Assembly (NCBI GenBank): GCA_030148805.1
Contig: JASBSS010000018.1
Span: 184,371 to 248,370, forward strand
Source: Thiogranum sp.
GTDB lineage: Bacteria; Pseudomonadota; Gammaproteobacteria; DSM-19610
DNA length: 64,000 nucleotides
Reading direction: 5' to 3'
The position numbers were made by a program, and so were the translations under genes. Numbering within the stretch: position 1 is the stretch's first letter; each line of letters opens with the position of its first letter. Shown in pieces: positions 36,623 to 45,408 of this stretch. Under the pieces are notes generated by a model. The model searched no databases. It was given only the letters and a program-made list of their open reading frames with translations, and was not told the origin of the DNA.

Positions 36623-38935
36623 ATGACGCTGCTACACAATCCCGGCTTCCCGCGCATCGGCGCCCACCGCGAACTCAAGTACGCGCTCGAGGCCTATTGG
36701 CGCGGCGCCTGCGACGAATCTGAGCTGGAACAAACCGGCGCCGCGTTGCGCGCCCGTCACTGGCGGGCGCAGGCGGCCAAAGGTCTGGACCTGCTTCCGG
36801 TCGGCGATTTTTCCTGGTACGACACAGTGCTGGATCTGAGCACCGCGCTGGGCGCGATTCCCCGGCGTTTCGGCTGGTCCGGCGGCGAGGTCGACCTCGA
36901 CACCTACTTTCGCCTGGCGCGCGGCCGCGCCGCCAACGGCGAAGCGGTCGCGGCCTGCGAAATGACCAAATGGTTCGATACCAATTACCACTACATCGTG
37001 CCGGAGGTGCAAACCGGGCAGACCTTCGCTCTCTCCTCGCACCGGCTTTACCGTCAGATCGAGGAAGCACAACGCCTGGGTTACAAAGTCAAACCCACGC
37101 TGCCCGGACCCTTGACCTGGTTGTGGCTGGCGAAAAGCCCTCAGCCCGGATTCGACAAACTGAGTCTGCTCGAAGCGCTGTTGCCGGTCTATGGCGAATT
37201 GTTGCAGGGCATCGCGTCGCTGGGCGTCGAGTGGGTACAGATCGACGAACCGATTCTCGCCCTCGACCTGCCGCCGCAGTGGCAACAGGCTTTTGAGCAA
37301 AGCTATCACCGGCTGGGCACCCCCGGCCTGAGCAAATTGCTGGCCGTCTATTTCGGCCCCCTGCAGGAGAATCTCGGGGTCGCCTGTACCCTACCGGTCG
37401 AGGGGCTGCACCTGGACGCGGTGCGCGGGGGCGACGAACTCTCCCGGATCCTGGACCGGCTGTCTCCCTATCAGGTGTTGTCGCTGGGCATCGTCGACGG
37501 GCGCAACGTCTGGCGCACCGATCTCGAACGTGCGTTGCAGCGCCTGGAGGAGCCAAGCCGGCGTCTCGGCGAACGCCTCTGGCTGGCGCCGTCGTGCTCG
37601 CTGCAACATGTCCCGGTGGACCTGGCGGCGGAACGCCAGCTCGACGCCGGGCTGCGCACCTGGCTGGCTTTTGCCCTGCAGAAACTCGAAGAGCTGGCAC
37701 TGCTGCGCCAGGCGCTCGACAGCGGTCGCGACAGTGTGCGCGGCGAGCTGCAGGCCGCGCGCGAAGCCATGGCGATACGCCGCGCGACCTGGCAGCGCCC
37801 CACCGGCGACGGCGCATCGAATCGCGTCCCCGACGGCAGGCTGACCGAACGCACCAGCCCTTACCCCCAGCGGGCCCAGGCGCAACGCCAGGCACTGAAG
37901 CTGCCGCCGTTTCCGACCACGACCATTGGGTCTTTCCCGCAAACCGCGCAGATCCGCCGCGCCCGGCGCGATTTTCATCAGGGTACGCTTGACGAGGCCG
38001 CCTATCGGGAGACCGTCCAGGCGGAAATCCGCCGCGCCATCCAGGCCCAGGAAGCGCTCGGGCTCGACCTGCTGGTGCATGGCGAGGCCGAGCGCAACGA
38101 CATGGTGGAGTATTTCGGCGAACAACTGGCCGGCTTCGCCGTCACCCGCAATGGCTGGGTGCAGTCTTATGGCTCGCGCTGCGTCAAGCCGCCGATACTC
38201 TACGGCGACGTCCGCCGTCCGAAAGCCATGACCCTGGAATGGAGCCGTTACGCGCAGTCTCTCACCGATAAACCCGTCAAAGGCATGCTCACCGGTCCGG
38301 TGACACTGCTCAACTGGTCGTTCGTGCGCGACGACCAGCCGCGCGCGGACACCTGTCTGCAAATCGCCCTGGCGTTACGCCAGGAGGTGCTCGATCTCGA
38401 AGCCGCCGGGATTACCGCCATTCAGATCGACGAAGCGGCTTTGCGCGAAGGCTTACCGTTGCGTCGGACGCAGTGGCAAAACTACCTGGATTGGGCGGTG
38501 CGGGCGTTTCGTGCCACCGCTGCCGGAGTGGCCGACAGCACGCAGATTCACACCCACATGTGTTACTCGGAATTCAGCGACATCATGGCTGCGATCGCCG
38601 CCATGGACGCCGATGTCATCACTATCGAAACGTCACGCTCGGATATGCAACTGCTGGAGACTTTCCAGCGCTTCGCCTACCCCAATCAGATCGGTCCCGG
38701 CGTCTACGACATCCACTCGCCGAACATTCCCGAGACCGCACACATGGTGGCTCTACTGGAGAAAGCCGCGCACGTCATACCCGCCGAGCGCCTCTGGGTA
38801 AATCCGGACTGTGGACTGAAAACCCGCGCCTGGCCGGAAGTCGAGGCCGCACTCGGCAATATGGTGCGCGCCGCGCATATCCTGCGTACGCACAAGGCCG
38901 GCGCGCAGGCAGACCCAGGGGCGAGCGGGAAGTAA
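36623..38935 (+). CDS. metE: MetE, cobalamin-independent methionine synthase
   Basis: 770 residues. Moves the methyl group of 5-methyl-tetrahydropteroyl-tri-glutamate to homocysteine, no B12 needed. ATG 36623 follows AGGAG by 5 bases and begins [23 protein letters not shown]. Two barrel halves; the C-terminal one holds the zinc ligands in [12 protein letters not shown] (His, Cys) and NPDCGLKTR (Cys). A poly-variable linker at about 400-430 joins the halves. Activated by the adjacent MetR. Confidence 0.96.
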   Translation: MTLLHNPGFPRIGAHRELKYALEAYWRGACDESELEQTGAALRARHWRAQAAKGLDLLPVGDFSWYDTVLDLSTALGAIPRRFGWSGGEVDLDTYFRLARGRAANGEAVAACEMTKWFDTNYHYIVPEVQTGQTFALSSHRLYRQIEEAQRLGYKVKPTLPGPLTWLWLAKSPQPGFDKLSLLEALLPVYGELLQGIASLGVEWVQIDEPILALDLPPQWQQAFEQSYHRLGTPGLSKLLAVYFGPLQENLGVACTLPVEGLHLDAVRGGDELSRILDRLSPYQVLSLGIVDGRNVWRTDLERALQRLEEPSRRLGERLWLAPSCSLQHVPVDLAAERQLDAGLRTWLAFALQKLEELALLRQALDSGRDSVRGELQAAREAMAIRRATWQRPTGDGASNRVPDGRLTERTSPYPQRAQAQRQALKLPPFPTTTIGSFPQTAQIRRARRDFHQGTLDEAAYRETVQAEIRRAIQAQEALGLDLLVHGEAERNDMVEYFGEQLAGFAVTRNGWVQSYGSRCVKPPILYGDVRRPKAMTLEWSRYAQSLTDKPVKGMLTGPVTLLNWSFVRDDQPRADTCLQIALALRQEVLDLEAAGITAIQIDEAALREGLPLRRTQWQNYLDWAVRAFRATAAGVADSTQIHTHMCYSEFSDIMAAIAAMDADVITIETSRSDMQLLETFQRFAYPNQIGPGVYDIHSPNIPETAHMVALLEKAAHVIPAERLWVNPDCGLKTRAWPEVEAALGNMVRAAHILRTHKAGAQADPGASGK

Positions 38936-38941
38936 ACTAAA

Positions 38942-38961
38942 CGCCCGGTAATAACCGGGCG
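38942..38961 (+). terminator. Hairpin terminator after metE
   Basis: CGCCCGGT-aata-ACCGGGCG, an 8-bp perfect stem with a 4-base loop, 7 bases after the metE stop. It is not followed by a T-run, so it may act with Rho or only protect the 3' end. Confidence 0.6.
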
Positions 38962-38989
38962 CAAACAGCGGATGGCGAGCGGCCTGCGC

Positions 38990-39019
38990 GGCGGGCTGCT
39001 TTGGCGGCGGGCTGCTTTG
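38990..39019. repeat. Short tandem duplication
   Basis: GGCGGGCTGCTTTG occurs at 38990-39003 and again at 39006-39019 (16-base period). It lies between metE and the tRNA gene, outside any gene. Confidence 0.8.
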
Positions 39020-39139
39020 ACAGTGCGCTGTCAGGCCCGGTGACCTCGGTCCAGGAGACTCGGCACGAGAATGCTCCGACGGGCGGCAAGTGGTTGCGCC
39101 GGTGCGGCTCTGCTAAAGTAAGCCCCCTCAACACCGCCT

Positions 39140-39216
39140 GTCCCGGTAGCTCAGCTGGATAGAGCAAGCGCCTCCTAAGCGCTAGGTCGGAGGTTCGACT
39201 CCTCTCCGGGACACCA
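39140..39216 (+). tRNA. tRNA-Arg (anticodon CCT)
   Basis: 77 bases with acceptor GTCCCGG/CCGGGAC, D stem GCTC/GAGC, anticodon stem AGCGC/GCGCT and loop CTCCTAA (anticodon CCT, codon AGG), T stem GGAGG/CCTCT, and encoded CCA. A minus-strand frame over it is a tRNA artefact. Confidence 0.97.
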
Positions 39217-39222
39217 TTCAAA

Positions 39223-41427
39223 TCAGATTTTGCGCTTTACTTCGATGATATTGGGTAACTGTCCAAGACGACTGAGTATACGGCTCAGTTGACCGATATC
39301 GGTAACCTCGATGTGCAGTTCCATGCGCGCGATCAGATCGGCGCGATCGGTATGCGTATTCACGCTCATGACGTTAACCCGGTCATTGGCCAGCAGCGAG
39401 GAGACATCGCGCAACAGTCCGGGCCGATCATAGGCCTGCAGCACAATCTCCACCGGGAAAACGCGATCCGGTACCGGGCCCCATTCCACGTCGATCAGCC
39501 GGTCGCGGTCGTCTTGCTTGAGACGCAACACATTGGCGCAGTCGCGCCGATGGATGGTGACACCGCGCCCGCGGGTGATGTAGCCGATGATCGGGTCATC
39601 GGGCACCGGGTGGCAACAACGCGCGGCAGTGGTCAACAGATTGCCGACACCGAGAATTCTGAAGTCGTTGCTGTCGGCGTGCGGGCGTAACCGCCGACTC
39701 GGCACCGCCAGTGATTCCCGGTCGTCGCTTTCGTTGAGGCTGAGCACGGTGCTGACCACCTGACCGGCCTGCAGGTCGCCGCCGCCGAGCGCCGCCATCA
39801 TGCCTTCAACATCGCTGAAATTGAGTTTCTGCATAACCGGTTCGAGGGCCACGTCCTTGAGACCCAAGCGATGGAATTCACGCTCCAGCGTCTGACGCCC
39901 GGCACTGATATTGATATCGCGATCCTGCTGCTTGAACCAGTGACGCACTTTGGCGCGCGCCCGCGAAGTCCTCAGGTAACCCAGGTGCGGGTTGAGCCAG
40001 TCGCGACTGGGCGAGGCCTGACGGCCGGTCAGCACCTCGACCTGCTGGCCGGTCGCCAACTCATGGGACAGGGGCACGATCCGCCCGTTGACTTTGACGC
40101 CGCGGCAGCGATGGCCGACATCAGTATGGATATGATAGGCGAAATCCAGCGCCGTCGACCCGGCCGGCATGTCGATAACATTGCCCTGAGGGGTCAGCAC
40201 ATAGACCCGCTCTTGCACCGATTCGGATTTGAAGCGGTCGACGAATTCGTCGGCCGACGGTTCTTCGTCTTTCCACTCCAGCAATTGGCGCAGCCAGACG
40301 ATCTTGTGCTCGAAGCCGGCGTCATAACGTCCACCCTCCTTATAACGCCAGTGCGCGGCGATGCCCAGCTCGGCGTGCTCGTGCATGTCGCGGGTACGGA
40401 TCTGCACCTCAATGGCCTTGCCTTCCGGGCCGATCACAGCGGTGTGCAGTGAACGGTAATTGTTCGCCTTCGGGTTGGCAATATAGTCATCGAACTCGTG
40501 CTGCACGTGATGCCAGAGGCCGTGCACAATACCCAGCACCAGGTAGCACTCGCCCGGATTGTCGACCAGCACGCGCACCGCCTGCAGGTCGAAAACCTCA
40601 TGAAAGTCGATGTTCTTGCGCCGCATTTTGCGCCAGATACTGTAGATGTGTTTGGGCCGACCGGTGATCTCCGCGTTGATTCCGGCCTGCTCGAACGCCG
40701 CCCGCAGGCGCTCCTTGACCAGCTCGATGTGCCGTTCACGATCGATGCGCCGGCCGTCCAGCAGGGCGGCGATGCGGTGATAGGCCTCGGCGTCCAGATA
40801 ACGCAACGCCAGATCCTCTAGCTCCCACTTCACCTGCCAGATGCCCAGCCGGTTGGCCAGCGGCGCATAGATCTCAAGTGTTTCGCGAGCAATGCGCCGC
40901 TGGCGAGTTTCGTCCAGATGGCGCAGGGTGCGCATGTTGTGCAGACGATCGGAGAGTTTGATCAGCACCACGCGGACGTCTTCGGCCATTGCCAGCAGCA
41001 GCTTGCGGACGCTTTCGGCGTGCTGCGAGCTGGCGCCTTTGCCGGCCGGCAGCTCACGCATTTCGCCAATATGGCCCATCTTGGTAACGCCATCGACCAG
41101 CGCAGCGACCGACTCGCCAAACCTCTCTTTGACCGTCTCCAGGGTGATGCTGGTGTCCTCGACGACATCGTGCAGCAGGGCCGCGGCGACCGACTCGGCA
41201 TCCAATTTGAGATGGTGGACGATTTCCGCCACCGCCAGGCAGTGCACCAAGTATGGCTCGCCCGAGGCGCGCGCCTGACCGCGGTGGGCATCGCGCGCGC
41301 ACTCCAGCGCGCGGCGGATCAGTTGCGCGCCATCCGGCTCGCGCTCGGCGCTCACCAGGCGCAACCAGGATTCCAGATCCGGCGGCTGTCCAGAGGCGGG
41401 AGTATGACTGTCAGCGCGTGCGACCAT
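39223..41427 (-). CDS. relA: RelA/SpoT-family (p)ppGpp synthetase with intact HD domain
   Basis: 734 residues: HD domain (about 40-190), synthetase domain (about 235-350, with YSIWRKMRRKN and NYRSLHTAV), TGS (RVYVLTPQGNVIDMPAGSTALDFAY-type, in parts) and a C-terminal ACT domain (PVEIVLQAYDRPGLLRDVSSLL, in parts). LESWL near the start is like RelA, but ALLHDVVEDT shows a complete HD metal site, unlike the degenerate HD of enteric RelA. It may therefore both make and break (p)ppGpp. Whether it is the relA or spoT orthologue needs a tree; the symbol is tentative. Confidence 0.9.
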   Translation of the reverse strand: MVARADSHTPASGQPPDLESWLRLVSAEREPDGAQLIRRALECARDAHRGQARASGEPYLVHCLAVAEIVHHLKLDAESVAAALLHDVVEDTSITLETVKERFGESVAALVDGVTKMGHIGEMRELPAGKGASSQHAESVRKLLLAMAEDVRVVLIKLSDRLHNMRTLRHLDETRQRRIARETLEIYAPLANRLGIWQVKWELEDLALRYLDAEAYHRIAALLDGRRIDRERHIELVKERLRAAFEQAGINAEITGRPKHIYSIWRKMRRKNIDFHEVFDLQAVRVLVDNPGECYLVLGIVHGLWHHVQHEFDDYIANPKANNYRSLHTAVIGPEGKAIEVQIRTRDMHEHAELGIAAHWRYKEGGRYDAGFEHKIVWLRQLLEWKDEEPSADEFVDRFKSESVQERVYVLTPQGNVIDMPAGSTALDFAYHIHTDVGHRCRGVKVNGRIVPLSHELATGQQVEVLTGRQASPSRDWLNPHLGYLRTSRARAKVRHWFKQQDRDINISAGRQTLEREFHRLGLKDVALEPVMQKLNFSDVEGMMAALGGGDLQAGQVVSTVLSLNESDDRESLAVPSRRLRPHADSNDFRILGVGNLLTTAARCCHPVPDDPIIGYITRGRGVTIHRRDCANVLRLKQDDRDRLIDVEWGPVPDRVFPVEIVLQAYDRPGLLRDVSSLLANDRVNVMSVNTHTDRADLIARMELHIEVTDIGQLSRILSRLGQLPNIIEVKRKI

Positions 41428-41468
41428 ACGCCATAGTTTAGTCCTACGCCGCCTGTCAGGCTACGTGC

Positions 41469-42068
41469 TCAGAGGACAGGTACGGCGAGATCCGCCTGCA
41501 GCTCGGCGAGCAGATCGCTCAGGGCAGCTTGCATGGCCTGTGCCGTCGCATACATACGGGATTCCCGTAGCGGACGCCGCTGTGCATAGTCGCGGGTCCA
41601 TAGTGGCTGCGTCGATGATGACGAGCGGAGGCTGAACTGCATGGCGACTTCGACGTACGCCGTGCCGTCCTCGGCGCGGACCTCCTCGAACTTCAGCAAT
41701 CGTGCCGACAGCCGCCAGGCGGCATCCAGCGTGTCACCGCCGGCCACGCTGTCCGCCACGCCGCTGTCGCGCAACCAGGATATCATTACCTGGTGCACCA
41801 GCCGCGGCGGCTCCTCCACCCAGAATTCATAGTGATAGCGCTGCAGTTGCAGTGGCCGGTCGGGCGCGGTATAGAGCATCGCCCGGGCGCTGTGCAGCGG
41901 ATCGGCGCGGATGTCGTCCACGGCCAAGCCGCCGGTCAGCAGCGGGCGCGCCAACGTGTGTTCGGGTTGCAGGCGCTGAAAGCGGTAAAAGCGGTCTTCC
42001 GGCACGGGCGCGGCGGACATACAGCCGCCGAGCGCCAGCGCCAAGGCACAGCCAACTATTCTATTCAC
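41469..42068 (-). CDS. ABC-transport auxiliary lipoprotein (PqiC/LptE-type) of an MCE system
   Basis: 199 residues with signal peptide and lipobox LGGC (Cys16), so probably on the outer-membrane inner leaflet. The body has EPPRLVHQVMISWLRDSGVA and LLKFEEVRAEDG, like the ABC-type transport auxiliary (DUF330/PqiC) family. Last gene of the MCE operon; its start overlaps the MCE gene by 8 bases. Confidence 0.85.
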   Translation of the reverse strand: MNRIVGCALALALGGCMSAAPVPEDRFYRFQRLQPEHTLARPLLTGGLAVDDIRADPLHSARAMLYTAPDRPLQLQRYHYEFWVEEPPRLVHQVMISWLRDSGVADSVAGGDTLDAAWRLSARLLKFEEVRAEDGTAYVEVAMQFSLRSSSSTQPLWTRDYAQRRPLRESRMYATAQAMQAALSDLLAELQADLAVPVL

Positions 42069-43008
42069 GACGGCCTCCAGGGTCGGTGGGCGCCGGAGCG
42101 TTCAGCAGGCGCGCGGGGTTTTCGCGAATCTGGCGGCTGAACTCGCTGGCGTTGCGGGCGGTATTATCCAGATTCTGCAAGACAGCATCGCTGTGGCGTG
42201 CCACTTGCTGCAGCGTTCGGCGTAAATCGACCACCGCCCTGGCCAGTTCCGGCTGACTGGTGGTGACCAGCGCATCGAGTTTAGCGAGCAACCGCCCGGC
42301 CTCGTCGCTGACTGTCGCCAGGGTGCCGCCCAGCGCGTGGAAATCGGCCGCCGCACCGTCGACATTGTCCAGCACCCGACGCGCCTGTGCCGCGGTCCCG
42401 GCGTTGATAACCCCCGACAGGTGAGTGGCGCTGACATCGAGTTTATCCACCAGCGTCTGCAAGCCGGTGAGAATCGCGGGCAGGCGGTTGTCCAGTTCTC
42501 CGCCTACGCTTTGCATGGTGCGCCCCAGGTTTTCCAGCAGCGGGCGAAGCGTGCCGGCGCTGAGTTGGCCCAACTCGCCGGCCAGACTACCCAGAGTCGC
42601 AAACAGATCACCACCCGGGCGACTGCTCAGCGTCGCGCCCGGCACCAGAAATTCGGTGGATTGCCCGTCGCTGATGTTTAGGACAAAATCGGCCAGCAGA
42701 CTTTCAGAATAGATAGCGGTGATGCTGTCTACCGGGATACGCCAATCCTTACGGATGTGCATTTCGACCCGGTACTGTAGATGCCGCCCGGTCCGCTCAG
42801 GTTCAATGGCGGCAATACGCCCGATGCGGTAGCCCTCGTAAGTGACCGCCGTGCCCGCCGAGAGACCGGCGACATTAGCGTAGCGGGTGTAATAAACGTC
42901 GCCATCACCCGCACCGCCGAGCAGATGGAACATGGCAAACAGCAACACGGCCAATCCGGCCAGCACAAACAGGCCTACCGCGAAGTAATTGACCGTATCG
43001 CGTTTCAT
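42061..43008 (-). CDS. MCE-domain (MlaD-like) substrate-binding protein
   Basis: 315 residues. One N-terminal membrane helix, an MCE domain (about 40-120: YYTRYANVAGLSAGTAVTYEGYRIG in parts) and a long helical C-terminal tail (LQTLVDKLDVSATHLSGVI and further repeats). MCE proteins form hexameric rings in the periplasm and carry lipids between membranes. Its tail is longer than enteric MlaD and probably forms a needle or coiled coil. Confidence 0.92.
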   Translation of the reverse strand: MKRDTVNYFAVGLFVLAGLAVLLFAMFHLLGGAGDGDVYYTRYANVAGLSAGTAVTYEGYRIGRIAAIEPERTGRHLQYRVEMHIRKDWRIPVDSITAIYSESLLADFVLNISDGQSTEFLVPGATLSSRPGGDLFATLGSLAGELGQLSAGTLRPLLENLGRTMQSVGGELDNRLPAILTGLQTLVDKLDVSATHLSGVINAGTAAQARRVLDNVDGAAADFHALGGTLATVSDEAGRLLAKLDALVTTSQPELARAVVDLRRTLQQVARHSDAVLQNLDNTARNASEFSRQIRENPARLLNAPAPTDPGGRRE

Positions 43009-43014
43009 CGCGGC

Positions 43015-43842
43015 CTAGTCCGTGCCGCCGGTGAGGCGGCGCAGGTATTGCTCGGCGTCGAGCGGCTGTTGTTCAGCCGTGCGGGTCAGCAGGTTACGCA
43101 AGCGCGGTATCGTCGAATCGCGCACCTGCGCGACGCTTCCGGTCATCAGGACACGGCCCCGATCGAGCACCGTAATCCGGTCGGCGATCTTGAAAGCACT
43201 TTCCAGTTCGTGAGTCACCACCACCAAGGTGATTTCGGTAGCCTCGCGGATGCGCAGAATCAGGTTGTCCAGGTCGGCTGCGACGATCGGATCGAGACCC
43301 GCCGAAGGCTCGTCGAAAAACACCAGCCCGGGGTCCATCACCAGCGCACGCGCCAGCGCGGCACGTTTGAGCATGCCGCCGGACAGTTGCGCGGGCATCA
43401 GATGCTCGAATCCCGCCAGGTTGACCATTTCCAGTTTCATGCGGCTGATGATCTGCATGGTGTTGGGGGCGAGCCGGGTATGTTCGCGCAACGGCAGGCA
43501 GACGTTTTCGCCGACGCTCATGGAATTGAACAGTGCTCCGCCCTGGAACGCCACGCCGATTTTTTTGCGCAATGCCGTCCACTGCCGGCCGCTCAGCGCG
43601 GCGATATCCCGCCCGTACAGCCGCACCATACCGTTGCACGGCCGATGCAGACCCAGCAGGCAACGCAATAGGGTCGATTTACCCGATCCGCTGCCGCCCA
43701 TAATCACCATGATTTCGCCCCGCCTGACTTGCAGCGAGACGTCCTCCAGCACGCGGTGCGCACCGTAACCTGCCGACACATGCTCGACCTCAATAATTGC
43801 CTCGTCGCTGGCCGCTGGGTAGGCTTCCATCGCCGTCATCAC
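43015..43842 (-). CDS. MlaF-like ABC transporter ATPase
   Basis: 275 residues. Walker A GGSGSGKST, signature LSGGM and Walker B LVFFDEPSAGLD with H-loop VVVTHELES. The C-terminal tail resembles MlaF/Mkl proteins of MCE transporters. Stop is six bases before the MCE gene; start overlaps the permease stop by 4 bases. Confidence 0.94.
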   Translation of the reverse strand: MMTAMEAYPAASDEAIIEVEHVSAGYGAHRVLEDVSLQVRRGEIMVIMGGSGSGKSTLLRCLLGLHRPCNGMVRLYGRDIAALSGRQWTALRKKIGVAFQGGALFNSMSVGENVCLPLREHTRLAPNTMQIISRMKLEMVNLAGFEHLMPAQLSGGMLKRAALARALVMDPGLVFFDEPSAGLDPIVAADLDNLILRIREATEITLVVVTHELESAFKIADRITVLDRGRVLMTGSVAQVRDSTIPRLRNLLTRTAEQQPLDAEQYLRRLTGGTD

Positions 43843-44642
43843 AAGATAAGGAAAAAGGTAAAAAGCATATCCGCGACGACGATAGCGCTGATGCTCAGCA
43901 CTACCGAGCGCGTCGTCGCCCGCCCCACGCCCTCGGCGCCTTTGCTGGCGTTGAAGCCGTTGGTGGTCGCCACCACCGCGATGAGTACGCCAAATACCAG
44001 GCTTTTCACCAGGCCCTGCCAGAGATCGGCCGGAGTCAGTGCGCTCCCGACCCGTTCCAGGTAGGTAGCGAAACTGATATCGAGCTCGCGCATACTGATC
44101 AAACCGCCGCCGAGCATCGCCATGCTGTCGGCCAAGAGCGTCAACAGCGGCATCATCACCACAAATGCCACCAGAATGGGCGACACCAGATAGCGCACCG
44201 GAGCCACGCCCATCACCCGCAAGGCGTCGATCTCCTGCGCCATCTGCATGGTACCGATGCGCGCGGCGATGGCGGACCCGGAACGCCCCGCCACCACTAT
44301 ACCGGCCATCAGGACGCCGAATTCGCGCGTTACGGACACCGCCAGGCCGGTGATAACCTGTGATTCGGCACCGAATTCGCGCAGCGTGTAGATGCCCTGC
44401 ATGGCCATCATGGCGCCGTTGGCAAACGACAGAATCGAGAGCACGGGAATAGCCATGACCCCGACTTCAACCATTTCGTTGGCCATCGCCCGGAGCCGGA
44501 CCGGCTGCTGCCACCAGCGCCCGAGAACCAGCCAGTACAGGCTTTCCGCCAGCAACAGCGCCCCGTAGCCGAAGTCCTCGACACCACCGGCGGCGCGTTG
44601 CCCGAGACGCTCGGTGAAACCGCGCAGGCCGCCCGGATTCAT
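43839..44642 (-). CDS. MlaE-like ABC transporter permease
   Basis: 267 residues from MNPGGLRGFTERLGQRA. Five to six helices; the family motif TREFGVLMAGIVVAGRSGSAIAA and the EIDALRVMGVAPVRYLV coupling helix are clear. Start 44642 is one base after the STAS gene stop, so translation is coupled. Confidence 0.92.
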   Translation of the reverse strand: MNPGGLRGFTERLGQRAAGGVEDFGYGALLLAESLYWLVLGRWWQQPVRLRAMANEMVEVGVMAIPVLSILSFANGAMMAMQGIYTLREFGAESQVITGLAVSVTREFGVLMAGIVVAGRSGSAIAARIGTMQMAQEIDALRVMGVAPVRYLVSPILVAFVVMMPLLTLLADSMAMLGGGLISMRELDISFATYLERVGSALTPADLWQGLVKSLVFGVLIAVVATTNGFNASKGAEGVGRATTRSVVLSISAIVVADMLFTFFLIL

Positions 44643-44643
44643 C

Positions 44644-44976
44644 TCAGGCACCGGCCTCCAACCGCGCTTCCAACGAAGCATAGATGGGAAACACCTGGTC
44701 CAGCCGCGCCAGGCGCAACACGTTCATCGCCGCCTCACTGACTCCGGCCAGCGCGAATTCAAGATTGTTGGAGCGCGCGTATTGAAAGCCTTCCACCAGA
44801 CTGGCGACACCGGAACTATCAATGTACTCGACGCGCGACATATCCACCATCACGCTGTGCATCTTCTTCAGTGCTTTCATGATCACTTTGCGTGCTTCGG
44901 GCGAGCGGCTCAAATCCACTTCGCCGGCGAGCATCACCACCAGAAACCCCTGCCTTTTCTCTACCGGAAAACTCAT
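44644..44976 (-). CDS. STAS-domain protein (anti-sigma antagonist / MlaB-like)
   Basis: 110 residues, one STAS domain. The phosphorylatable serine is in VEYIDSSGVASLVEG. It sits between a RsbW-like kinase gene and the MlaE-like permease. Two roles are possible: anti-anti-sigma switch in the partner-switching module, or the MlaB-type subunit that binds MlaF. Sequence alone favours a classical phosphorylatable STAS; the position suggests that it may do both. Confidence 0.88.
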   Translation of the reverse strand: MSFPVEKRQGFLVVMLAGEVDLSRSPEARKVIMKALKKMHSVMVDMSRVEYIDSSGVASLVEGFQYARSNNLEFALAGVSEAAMNVLRLARLDQVFPIYASLEARLEAGA

Positions 44977-44985
44977 CCCCTTCTC

Positions 44986-45408
44986 CTACTGCGTAAGGTA
45001 TTTTTTCATCTGGTACAAATTGCCCCCGCCCGGCGGCGGCTCGAGAAACCCGCATTCATCCATCAGACTGCCGATGAGATGAACGCCCAGCCCGCCCGGC
45101 CTGACATCGTCCAGGTCGCGCGAACGCACCTGGTGCACGTCGACGCTGTGCGCGTAGTCGCGCAATTGCACTACCAGCGCTCCGGGCTCGTGACAGACGC
45201 GGATCTCTATGCGCCCGTCGGGATCCATGCCGTAACCGTGCTGGATAATATTCATGCACGCTTCGTTGACCGCCAGCACCAGGGCATCGGTGGTCTCAGC
45301 GTCCAGCCCAACCATGGTGGCTGCATCGCGCATTACGCAGCGCAGCAGCTTCAAGCGACTGGGCCGCGAACAAAAGCGCATAAATAGCAGTTCTTCACTG
45401 TCGCACAT
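44986..45408 (-). CDS. RsbW/SpoIIAB-like anti-sigma serine kinase
   Basis: 140 residues, a HATPase fold with VNEACMNIIQHGYG (N box) and GGLGVHLIGSLMDE (G box). Such kinases bind a sigma factor or output protein and phosphorylate the STAS partner. Co-operonic with a STAS gene and a PP2C phosphatase; it overlaps the phosphatase by 14 bases. Confidence 0.9.
   Translation of the reverse strand: MCDSEELLFMRFCSRPSRLKLLRCVMRDAATMVGLDAETTDALVLAVNEACMNIIQHGYGMDPDGRIEIRVCHEPGALVVQLRDYAHSVDVHQVRSRDLDDVRPGGLGVHLIGSLMDECGFLEPPPGGGNLYQMKKYLTQ

Noticed and set aside
38937..39221. Minus-strand frame of about 94 codons over tRNA-Arg
   Set aside because: Its N-terminal VPERSRTSDLALRRRLL is the known product of translating an antisense tRNA.
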